A stretch of 27,920 nucleotides of DNA from the NCBI GenBank assembly GCA_046155815.1, contig JBJXFY010000330.1, positions 1 to 27,920 of the forward strand, in the 5' to 3' direction. Below, in pieces: positions 14,512 through 23,510 of the stretch; within the stretch, counting starts at the first letter, position 1; the number at the start of each line of letters is the position of its first letter. Below the pieces are notes generated by a model that saw nothing but the letters and a program-made list of their open reading frames with translations, was not told where the DNA came from and searched no databases. This stretch comes from JBJXFY01 sp046155815. GTDB lineage: Bacteria > Verrucomicrobiota > Verrucomicrobiia > Limisphaerales > CAIMTB01. The position numbers and the translations under genes are program-made.

Positions 14512-16869
14512 TCACACCGCCATTGCCCGGGCGATGGTGTTCCACCACGGGCCGTGCAGCGCCGCGACCGGCGTCGAAACTTCCCGGCCGCCGGGCAGTT
14601 TCAACGTCAGCGCTTCGCCGCCGACCACGCCGAGGCGTGCGGTGGGCACGCCGAGGAGCTTCGCGCGCTCCAGGATTTTCACGGCGTCGAGCGGCGCGCA
14701 GGTGACCACCACGCGGTTCTGCGTCTCGCCAAAGAGCAGGGCATCCAGCCGCGCGCCGTCGCCGAGTCCCGCGAGATCCGCGGTGGCGCCGAAGAGCCGC
14801 GGGGTGTGTCGGCCGTCCTGCCGGCTGAAGCAGCCCTCCGCCAGGCACACGGCGAGGCCGCCTTCGCTGCAGTCATGCGCGCTCTTCACGCCGCCCGCGC
14901 GGATCAGGCCGACGAGCGTGGTGTGCAGCGTCTGGGCCGCCGCGAGGTCCACGCGTGGCGGCAGGCCCGTCTTCCGGCCGTGGACGGTCTTCAGGTACGC
15001 GCTGCCGCCAAGGCCCTGCAACGGATCGGCGAGATCCACCGGTGCGCCGAGCAGGAGGATCACGTCGCCGGCGTCCTTGAACCACTGCGTGGTGACGTGC
15101 TCCGGCTGCTCGATCACGCCGACGACGGCGACGGTGGGCGTGGGATCAATCGCGCCGAGCGCGCCGCGCTGGTTGTAGAGCGAGACGTTGCCGCCGGTGA
15201 TGGGCGCGTGAAACGCGCGGCAGCCCTCCGCCAGGCCGCGCACGGACTCGCGGAGCTGCCAGAAGATCTCCGGATTGTGCGGGTTGCCGAAGTTGAGGTT
15301 GTCCGTGGCGCCCACGGGCAGCGCGCCGGAGCAGGCGAGGTTGCGGCATGCTTCCGCGATCGCTGCCTTCCCGCCCTCGTAGGGATCGAGATAGACGTAG
15401 GTGCCGTTGCAGTCGCAGGTGAAGGCGACGAGCTTCTCGGGGATTGGGGATTGGGGATCGCGGATTGCGGATCGGCCGGACTGCGCGGCGGCGTACTCGT
15501 CCTTGGTTACCGGCAGGCTGTCGGCCTTGATCCGGATCACCGCCGCGTCGCTGCCGGGCAGCACCACCGAGCCGGCGCGCACCATGTGGTCGTACTGGCG
15601 ATAGACCCAGTTCTTCGAGGCGATGTTGGGATCGGCCAGCAGCTTCAGCAGGTCCGCGGCCGGGTTCGCGCTGTCGGGGATGCCGTCGAGCCGGAAGGCG
15701 CGCACATCGGCCAGGTAGGCGGGCTCGGCGGCCTTGCGGTGGTACACGGGCGCGTCGTTGGCGAGCGGCGCGGCCGGAATGTCCACGATCACACGGCCGC
15801 CGTGCCGGACGACCATCCTGCTGGTGTCGGTGACGACGCCGATCTCGGCCCACGGGAGATCCCATTTGTCGAAGATGCGCTTCACCTCCACCTCGCGGCC
15901 CTTCTCCACGACGATGAGCATCCGCTCCTGCGACTCGCTGAGCATGATCTCGTAGCTCGACATGTTCGGCGCGCGCTGCGGCACGCGGTCCAGTTCGATC
16001 TCGATGCCCGTGCCCGCGCGCGCCGCCGTCTCGCAGGTCGAGCAGGTCAGGCCCGCCGCGCCCATGTCCTGCATGCCGGCGACCGCGCCGGTGGCCAGCA
16101 GCTCGAGGCACGCCTCGCAGACGAGCTTTTCCATGAACGGATCGCCCACCTGCACCGCGCCGCGCTGCTGCTCCGCGGATTCCTCGGTCAGGTCCTGCGA
16201 CGCGAAGGCCGCACCCGCCAGGCCGTCGCGCCCTGTCGCCGGGCCCACGTAGAAGACCGGGTTGCCCACGCCCCGCGCCGCGCCGCGGGTGATCTGGTCA
16301 TGGCGCAGCACGCCGAGGCAGAAGGCGTTCACGAGCGGGTTCCCCTCGTAGCTCGGGTCGAAGTTCACCTCGCCGGCGAGGGTCGGGATGCCGAAGCAGT
16401 TGCCGTAATGCGCGATGCCGCCCACGACGCCGGCGAAGAGGCGGCGCACCTCGGGACTGGCGAGCGAGCCGAAGCGCAGCGAGTTCAGCGCCGCCACCGG
16501 CCGCGCGCCCATCGTGAAGATGTCGCGGATGATGCCGCCCACGCCCGTGGCCGCGCCCTGGAACGGCTCCACCGCGCTCGGGTGGTTGTGCGACTCGATC
16601 TTGAAGGCGATGGCCAGCCCGTCGCCGATGTCCACGATGCCGGCGTTCTCCTCGCCCGCGCCCACGAGAATGTGGCGGCCCTGGGTCGGGAAGGTCTTCA
16701 GCACCGGCCGCGTGTTCTTGTAGGAGCAGTGCTCGCTCCACATCACCGAGAAGATTCCCAGCTCGGTGTACGTCGGCGGGCGGCCGAGGATGCCGAGCAC
16801 CTTCTGGTACTCGTCGGGCGTGAGATTGTGCTTCGCGACAAGCTCGGGGGTGATGGCCGGTTCGTTCAT
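14512..16869 (-). CDS. purL: Phosphoribosylformylglycinamidine synthase subunit PurL (short type)
   Basis: 785 residues, the short PurL that works with PurS and PurQ (not in this window). It converts FGAR plus glutamine-derived ammonia and ATP to FGAM in purine synthesis. The start at 16869 gives the usual beginning and the signature MWSEHCSYKN with the catalytic His. FKIESHNHPSAVEPFQGAATGVGGIIRD follows; GMQDMGAAGLTCST, GGNVSLYN and SAHDCSEGGLAVCLAE are all present. Residues 449-478 form an extra 30-residue segment between the strand VIRIK and LVAFTCDCNGTY, where characterised PurL proteins are nearly continuous. Part of it (SAIRDPQSPIPE) is encoded by a tandem heptamer array at 15441-15475. 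The frame stays open further upstream, but that part encodes other gene remnants and has nothing to do with PurL. Confidence 0.95.
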   Translation of the reverse strand: MNEPAITPELVAKHNLTPDEYQKVLGILGRPPTYTELGIFSVMWSEHCSYKNTRPVLKTFPTQGRHILVGAGEENAGIVDIGDGLAIAFKIESHNHPSAVEPFQGAATGVGGIIRDIFTMGARPVAALNSLRFGSLASPEVRRLFAGVVGGIAHYGNCFGIPTLAGEVNFDPSYEGNPLVNAFCLGVLRHDQITRGAARGVGNPVFYVGPATGRDGLAGAAFASQDLTEESAEQQRGAVQVGDPFMEKLVCEACLELLATGAVAGMQDMGAAGLTCSTCETAARAGTGIEIELDRVPQRAPNMSSYEIMLSESQERMLIVVEKGREVEVKRIFDKWDLPWAEIGVVTDTSRMVVRHGGRVIVDIPAAPLANDAPVYHRKAAEPAYLADVRAFRLDGIPDSANPAADLLKLLADPNIASKNWVYRQYDHMVRAGSVVLPGSDAAVIRIKADSLPVTKDEYAAAQSGRSAIRDPQSPIPEKLVAFTCDCNGTYVYLDPYEGGKAAIAEACRNLACSGALPVGATDNLNFGNPHNPEIFWQLRESVRGLAEGCRAFHAPITGGNVSLYNQRGALGAIDPTPTVAVVGVIEQPEHVTTQWFKDAGDVILLLGAPVDLADPLQGLGGSAYLKTVHGRKTGLPPRVDLAAAQTLHTTLVGLIRAGGVKSAHDCSEGGLAVCLAEGCFSRQDGRHTPRLFGATADLAGLGDGARLDALLFGETQNRVVVTCAPLDAVKILERAKLLGVPTARLGVVGGEALTLKLPGGREVSTPVAALHGPWWNTIARAMAV
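15441..15475. repeat. Five tandem GGATYGS heptamers inside purL (repeat family 4)
   Basis: Plus strand: GGATTGG, GGATTGG, GGATCGC, GGATTGC, GGATCGG, back to back. They encode part of a loop insert on the purL strand. Strings of GGATTGC/GGATTGG are, from memory, common intergenic tandem repeats in some PVC and environmental genomes; here the array is in coding DNA without breaking the frame. Confidence 0.8.
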
Positions 16870-16927
16870 CGGAAAGTTCCGCCGCGCGGAGCGGCCACCG
16901 TAGGGCGGACCGGGATCGGGGGGAAGC

Positions 16928-17157
16928 CGCCGCCGTGGTGGCGGCGCAAGGTGGCGGCGACGCCCCGTCGCGGCAGGCGGATGGGATGGGTTTTCAACCC
17001 GTCCACGGAATGGTTCGGCGCGGCGTGGCAGCGGAGGCATGAGCGCGTTTCTTGGCTCAGCCCGAGCCTCGCGCCGAAACGATTGGCGGACCGGTTGCAA
17101 ACCGGTCCCACGGGGCGGCGAGCCCCGCCGGCACCCTCTGCCGCGAGGGCGCGGCAG
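16928..17157. repeat. Chain of six perfect hairpins upstream of purL
   Basis: In order: CGCCGCC/GGCGGCG (16928-16946); a family 1 copy (16951-16971); GGATGGGTT/AACCCGTCC with one G-T pair (16984-17004); GGACCGGTT/AACCGGTCC (17088-17108); CGGGGC/GCCCCG (17111-17127); and CTGCCGCG/CGCGGCAG (17138-17157). Loops are 3-5 nt. The chain fills most of the 16870-17177 gap between purL and the gene remnants; no gene is visible in that gap. If transcribed with purL it would form a structured leader. It resembles clustered REP/BIME-type palindromes. Confidence 0.65.
16951..16971 (-). repeat. Repeat family 1, copy B
   Basis: The 21 nt are the exact reverse complement of 244-264 (copy A), including the hairpin core GGCGAC-NNN(N)-GTCGC. 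It is the second element of the hairpin chain upstream of purL. Confidence 0.75.
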
Positions 17158-17177
17158 CCACTGCGGCGCCGGCCGCA

Positions 17178-17274
17178 GCAGGTCGTTGAACTGCTCCGGC
17201 GTCAGCGCCTCGCCGAAGTTCTCCGGCATGAGCGAGCGGCCGGTTTCCTCGCGCCTCGCCACGTCGGCCTTGGG
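17178..17274 (-). pseudogene. Remnant: C-terminal end of a PVC-type haem-binding/dehydrogenase protein
   Basis: About 32 residues, beginning PKADVARREETGRS and continuing MPENFGEALTPEQFNDLL. This matches the last residues of the large PVC proteins that carry a haem-binding c-type cytochrome module (the TIGR02603-type family). In these proteins the segment follows a 'V-x-L-P-K/R-x-D-I' strand and precedes the terminal A-F-L. Here it ends at DLL and runs into hairpin-chain DNA. It is in one continuous frame with the CotH remnant upstream, so the two were joined by a deletion. No start codon or full domain remains. Confidence 0.6.
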
Positions 17275-17805
17275 CACGGTGACGTGCACCTTCACGTGGG
17301 CGGTATGAGCCGCAGGCATCCCGGCCGCACGCGCAGTGGCGTAGCCGAGCACCTCGTGGAGATAGGTGGGGTCGGAGACCTGGTTGTGGAGGTTCAGCGT
17401 GCTGAGGCCGCGAAACTTCCGGCCTTTGGTGAAGCGGTTGGAGTCGAGCTTGAAGCGCCGCTTGTCGCTCTTCATCGGGCCCCTGCAAGTACCGTTGCCC
17501 TGGTAGCGGACGCCGACGTTGGAAACCTTCTCCCCGGCGATCTCGACGTCCGCCTTCACGAACTCGAAGTCAAGGCCGAGCATGGCCGCGACGCCGGGCC
17601 GCTGGGCGCGGCCTTGCTCGAAGGCGCGGCTCAGGTCCGGCCCGCCGCCCGCACCCCGGCTGCCCAAGCCGGGTCCGGCGTCGGTCCGGCGCTTGGGCTC
17701 CAGCGCCTCCCACTGTTCCGGGGTGAACCTGAGGCGGACGGTGTGCAGGTTGGTCAGGCCCAAGAACGCGGTGGCGGCGTCATCGAGGCTGGGGGCAGCC
17801 GCGGT
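17275..17805 (-). pseudogene. Remnant: N-terminal half of a CotH-type protein
   Basis: The segment from APSLDDAATAFLG to HTAHVKVHV matches the start of exported CotH family proteins. It includes VRLRFTPEQWEAL, then VGVRYQGNGT with the conserved R-x-G-N/S-x-T, a basic KRRFKLDSNRF strand, GLSTLNLHNQ and the helix DPTYLHEVLGYATARAAGMP. CotH proteins resemble protein kinases; in PVC bacteria they are secreted. The C-terminal catalytic half is missing and is replaced by an unrelated haem-binding protein tail. At the 5' end the mature start is in frame but no signal peptide precedes it; an ATG in another frame (near 17842) starts MQRPLRRLVGA, like the lost signal, so a deletion or frameshift probably broke the start too. 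Confidence 0.65.
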
Positions 17806-18094
17806 GGGGCGCGCCGACGAGACGGCGCAGGGGTCGTTGCATGGTTGGCTTCCAGGCGCGCACCACGCGGGAAACCAATCCTGTGTGATGATTCGGTGAC
17901 GCCGTTGGATGAAGAGCGGCGGACGGGGATGGGGCTCCGCGCAAGCCACCCGCGGGGAACGCGGTGGAGGGGATGCGACGCCATCCCGCGGGACCAGCGG
18001 CCCGCCGGCCCCCTGCTTTCGGGACTTGCCCACGCCGGGGGGCGAACTACGCCACGCGAGCCTTGTGGCGACCGGAAGTTTACGCCCTCCGCAA
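17806..18094. other. Intergenic region with gene-remnant leader
   Basis: 289 nt between the CotH remnant and the stop of the CRTAC1-like gene. Near 17806-17845 there may be a broken CotH signal peptide. A short hairpin GGATG/CATCC lies at 17971-17986. No gene, RNA or clear promoter was found; frames across it are low-complexity. Confidence 0.5.
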
Positions 18095-20446
18095 TCACTC
18101 CGCCGCGCCATCTGGACCGCGGGCACGGTCGGCCGGAGCGGGGGTGGCGTGGTGTTCGTGATGGGGCGCGGGCGCCTTGCGGGCGAAGGAGGCGGGCTTG
18201 AGCACGAGCGGCTCGGCGGAAGCGTTCCCTTCCCGGATGGAGTAGGCGCCGCCGGGCTCGAGGCCGGAGAACTTCTGCTCCGCGCCGGAGGGCCACCTGA
18301 TCGAGGCGGCGACCTGGGTGGCGTCGGCCACGCCGATCTCCTGGCGCAGCGGGTTCGCGCCGAAGCTTCCGCCGGAATTCACCCAACGGTACACGCGGCG
18401 CTCGCCGGCCGGGGTCTGGAGGGTCAGTTCGATGCGGGCTCCGATGGCCGCGCGGTTCGACTTCGTGCCGATGAGGCGGAGCTTCACCAGCCGGTTCGTC
18501 GAGCCAGGATTCTCGAAAAGCGCGTTGCGCGCCCGGTCCGCCGGGTAGGCCCCGCCCATGTCGGCGTACACGTCCACGTCGCCGTCCTCGTCGAGGTCCG
18601 CGAAGGCGATGGCATGGCCCTTTTGCAAGTGGCCCATGCCGGCGGCGGTGGTCACGTCCAGGAAGCGCCGGCCGCCGTCGTTCCGGAACAGGCGGTTCGG
18701 AATGATGGTGCCGAAATCGGGGTCGCCAGTGCCGAGATAGATGTCCGGGTAGCCGTCCGCGTCGAGGTCCCCGAAGTTGCTGCCCATGGTCAGCAGGACA
18801 CGGTGGAGGCCCGCCGGGCGCGTCACGTCCTCGAAGGTGCCGTCGCCCCGATTCCGATAGAGCCGGGCGCGCTCGGCGCCCGAGGTCTTGCCAAGCAGGT
18901 CAGCCAGCATCTCGCCGGCGTTGCGCTGGAAATAGCCGCTGACGAAGAGATCCTGCCGCCCATCGTTGTCGTAATCGAAGAACCAGGTCGGGAAGCTGAA
19001 GACCGGCTCGCTGACGCCGGCCCTGGCCCCAACCTCCTCGAAGCGCAGTCCCGGCCCACCGCCGCGCGGCCCGAGATTCCGGAACAGCAGGTTCTTCCCT
19101 GCCCGCACTGAGACATAGAGGTCCGGCCGCCCGTCGTCGTCATAGTCCCCGGCGGTGACGCCCTTCACGAAGTCGCGCACGGCCACACCGGCCGCCGCCG
19201 CAATGTCGGTGAAGGTGCCGTCGCCGTTGTTGAGGAAGAGCTGGCAGGGATGGCTCCAGCCCTCCTCGGTCGTCTCGTTGCCGATGAACACGTCGACGCG
19301 GCCATCCACGTCGAAATCGGCCCAGACCGCCGTCTGCGAGGGGTGGTAGCTGAGCATCCCCGCCGCTTCGGTCACGTCCTCGAAGGTGCCGTCGCCGCGG
19401 TTGCGGATGAGGCTGTCCGGATACAGCCCGGCACGGCCCGCCCACGCGCCGCGGATGACGAAAAGGTCGAGCCAACCGTCGTTGTCAAAGTCGGTCTGCA
19501 TGATGTTCAGGCCGCCGACCAAGCCGGAGAGGGCCGCCTCACGCGTGCGCTCGGTGTACGAGCCGTCCCCATTGCTGCGGAAATAGCGGAGCTGCCCGCG
19601 CGGTTCCCAGTCCGAGACGAAGAGGTCCAGGTCGCCATCGTTGTCGAAGTCGTCGGCGGCCACGCCTCCGGCCAGCCCCTCGAGGTCGAGCCCGAGGCCG
19701 ATTGAGGCATCCGGGAAGCGGGGGAAGGACTGCTCGGACGCAAAGACGGCTGGCGGAACCAGCCAGGCGGCGGGGACGCCGTCGGGATACCTGCCGAGCG
19801 TCATCGCGGCGACGTTGTAGAGCCAGCGGGCGTAGAGGTTGCCGGGGTCTTCCTGAAGCATCTCGCCCAACGTCCCAAGCGCGGCGGCGGACCCGGCGGG
19901 CCGGGTGTGCTGAGCCGCCGACGGGAGCGGAAAGAGGCAGGAGTCGGCGTTGTGGAGGTCAAGGCAGTTTTCCTGCTCCCCGAGGCGGAGCTGCGCGACG
20001 GCGCGGGCGAGGCGGATTTCGGAGAGGGCCTTCGGCTCGATGCTCCCGGGGCTGACGGAGTTGAAGTGCAACGCATTGGTGTACACGTGGCCGAACTCCG
20101 CGATCGCGGCGATGGTGTCGCCGGCATTGAGCAGCTCCGTCGCGAGCTGATGGTGGGCGACCAGCCCGGAGAAGTAGTTGGTGCGGGACGCCTCAAGCTG
20201 CCGGCGCGCCAGCGGCACGCGCTCCCGGCTCTGGAAGAAGGCGAGCGCCGGATGCGTCTCGGCATTCACCTTCGCCAGCAGCGTCGCCATCCGCAGGGTG
20301 CCGGCATGGACCCGGCGGCCGTCCGGCAGCTGGCAGACCGGGTCGTTCGGGGCCGCATCACCGGCACCCAACCGCAATCCCGCGAGGAGCAGGACCGCCG
20401 CCGCCGAAAGGAAGCATCGCCCGCGTGCGGGCATCGGAAACAACAT
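18095..20446 (-). CDS. Exported CRTAC1-like protein: TPR region, FG-GAP repeats and ASPIC/UnbV domain
   Basis: 783 residues from the ATG at 20446 (a second ATG at 20434 is also possible). A signal peptide covers about residues 5-30. A helical, TPR-like region covers about 50-215. At least seven FG-GAP/VCBS repeats of integrin type follow from about 250 to 640, each with a Ca2+-binding loop (DFDNDGDLDLFV, DFDNDGWLDLFV, DYDDDGRPDLYV, DLDADGYPDIYLG and others). An ASPIC/UnbV domain (about 650-720, GARIELTLQTPAGERRVYRW, then NSGGSF) comes next. The tail is His-rich (PHHEHH). Such proteins are numerous in PVC bacteria and are thought to be surface proteins; their function is unproven. It ends 31 nt from the first recognisable junk frame upstream of the CotH remnant and follows the AraC gene by 66 nt. 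Confidence 0.85.
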   Translation of the reverse strand: MLFPMPARGRCFLSAAAVLLLAGLRLGAGDAAPNDPVCQLPDGRRVHAGTLRMATLLAKVNAETHPALAFFQSRERVPLARRQLEASRTNYFSGLVAHHQLATELLNAGDTIAAIAEFGHVYTNALHFNSVSPGSIEPKALSEIRLARAVAQLRLGEQENCLDLHNADSCLFPLPSAAQHTRPAGSAAALGTLGEMLQEDPGNLYARWLYNVAAMTLGRYPDGVPAAWLVPPAVFASEQSFPRFPDASIGLGLDLEGLAGGVAADDFDNDGDLDLFVSDWEPRGQLRYFRSNGDGSYTERTREAALSGLVGGLNIMQTDFDNDGWLDLFVIRGAWAGRAGLYPDSLIRNRGDGTFEDVTEAAGMLSYHPSQTAVWADFDVDGRVDVFIGNETTEEGWSHPCQLFLNNGDGTFTDIAAAAGVAVRDFVKGVTAGDYDDDGRPDLYVSVRAGKNLLFRNLGPRGGGPGLRFEEVGARAGVSEPVFSFPTWFFDYDNDGRQDLFVSGYFQRNAGEMLADLLGKTSGAERARLYRNRGDGTFEDVTRPAGLHRVLLTMGSNFGDLDADGYPDIYLGTGDPDFGTIIPNRLFRNDGGRRFLDVTTAAGMGHLQKGHAIAFADLDEDGDVDVYADMGGAYPADRARNALFENPGSTNRLVKLRLIGTKSNRAAIGARIELTLQTPAGERRVYRWVNSGGSFGANPLRQEIGVADATQVAASIRWPSGAEQKFSGLEPGGAYSIREGNASAEPLVLKPASFARKAPAPHHEHHATPAPADRARGPDGAAE

Positions 20447-20512
20447 TGTTCTTACGGTCGTCCCGGCGAGCTGACGGCGTCTTGCAGCATCCTGCGAACC
20501 GACAGGCACGTT

Positions 20513-21457
20513 TCAGGACTGTGCGGCCGGGCGCTGCTGGCGCTGGAACACGCGCGGCGTGATGCCCCATCGGCGCTTGAAGTGGGTGGTGAGGTGGCTC
20601 TGGTCCGCGAAACCGCACGCGGCCGCGGCCGCGGAAATGTCGAAACCACGCAGCAGCAGATCGCTGGCGCGCTCCACCCGGCGGCGCAGCACGAACTGGT
20701 ACGGCGACAGCCCCGTGGCCCGGCGGAAGCTGCGCGCGAAATGGAACGGGCTGAGCGCCACCGCATCGGCGATCTGCCGCAGCGTCACGCGGCGGTCCAG
20801 CGTGCCCTCGATGAACTCCACCGCGTCCCCGAGCTGCGCCTGCGACAATGCCACGGGCGCGGGCTCAAGGGCCCCGGCGGCGCGGCCGAAGCGCCGGAGC
20901 AGCCGGGCCACCACGGTCACCGTGACGGATTCCGCCAGCAGCGTGCTGCCGGCCGCGCCGTCGAGCATCTCACGCTCGAGCGCCAGCATGGACTCCCGGA
21001 CGAGCGGGTCGCCAAAGCCCAACACCGCGTCAAACGTCGAGGCATCAAGGCTGATGAGCGGCTGGGCACGCCCGGCCAGCAGCGAATCGTCCAAGGCGAG
21101 CGCGAGGAAGTCCGCGTCGCCCGGCAGGCGTGCCGAGTACAGGAGGCGGGCCGGGATCAGCGAGAGCGACCCGGCTGGCAAATCCACGCAGCGCCCCACG
21201 CCGTCCTGCTCCCACTCGAGCGTCAAAGCAGTTCCGAGATGCATCACCAGCAGGGTGGCGAGCGGGAAGCCTTCATGCACCGTGAGGTCGCGTCCGTGAT
21301 GGCGCTCGACCAGGCAGCCGCGCCAGGGCAGCGAAGCGCTCGTCGAGCGCGGACCGCCGGGCGTCAGCGGACGCAGGCTCGCGGCGCCGCGCTCGTAGAG
21401 CAGCGCTCGGCGGAGCCCTCCCCCAGCAGTGCCGGGAGATGCAGCGGGACGTGCCAT
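20513..21457 (-). CDS. AraC family transcriptional regulator
   Basis: 314 residues. The N-terminal two-thirds (about 40-200) resembles the cupin-like effector domain of AraC proteins. The C-terminal AraC/XylS DNA-binding domain (about 213-312) has both helix-turn-helix units: VTLRQIADAVALSPFHFARSFRRATG, then SPYQFVLRRRVERASDLL, then ISAAAAACGFADQSHLTTHFKRRWG. The Arg/Ser-rich frame upstream of the ATG at 21457 is not protein-like, so that ATG was chosen. It lies 64 nt after the MacB-type permease gene on the same strand and could regulate it or the CRTAC1-like gene downstream; the sequence alone does not show which. Confidence 0.9.
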   Translation of the reverse strand: MARPAASPGTAGGGLRRALLYERGAASLRPLTPGGPRSTSASLPWRGCLVERHHGRDLTVHEGFPLATLLVMHLGTALTLEWEQDGVGRCVDLPAGSLSLIPARLLYSARLPGDADFLALALDDSLLAGRAQPLISLDASTFDAVLGFGDPLVRESMLALEREMLDGAAGSTLLAESVTVTVVARLLRRFGRAAGALEPAPVALSQAQLGDAVEFIEGTLDRRVTLRQIADAVALSPFHFARSFRRATGLSPYQFVLRRRVERASDLLLRGFDISAAAAACGFADQSHLTTHFKRRWGITPRVFQRQQRPAAQS

Positions 21458-21521
21458 GCAGGGAGGGATCAATGGCACATCGCGCGGATTGCGCACGCAA
21501 CGATTGCTGGCGCGCCGGGCC

Positions 21522-23503
<1,982 letters not shown>

Positions 23504-23510
23504 GGCCGGA

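Noticed and set aside
14512..14513. A biological conflict (defence) island around the FHA-ATPase, Uma2 and DUF900 genes
   Set aside because: These genes are not adjacent or co-oriented, are separated by housekeeping genes, and no effector, kinase or nuclease operon links them.
16870..18126. Treating purL and everything upstream in its frame as one 1204-residue protein
   Set aside because: The upstream part consists of a CotH remnant, a haem-binding tail and translated hairpin DNA; PurL starts at its normal N-terminus at 16869.
14431..18201. A 1256-residue open frame on the plus strand
   Set aside because: It is antisense to purL and the gene remnants. The composition (His, Arg, Ala, Val, Gly) is that of a frame shadow and PurL on the other strand is certain.
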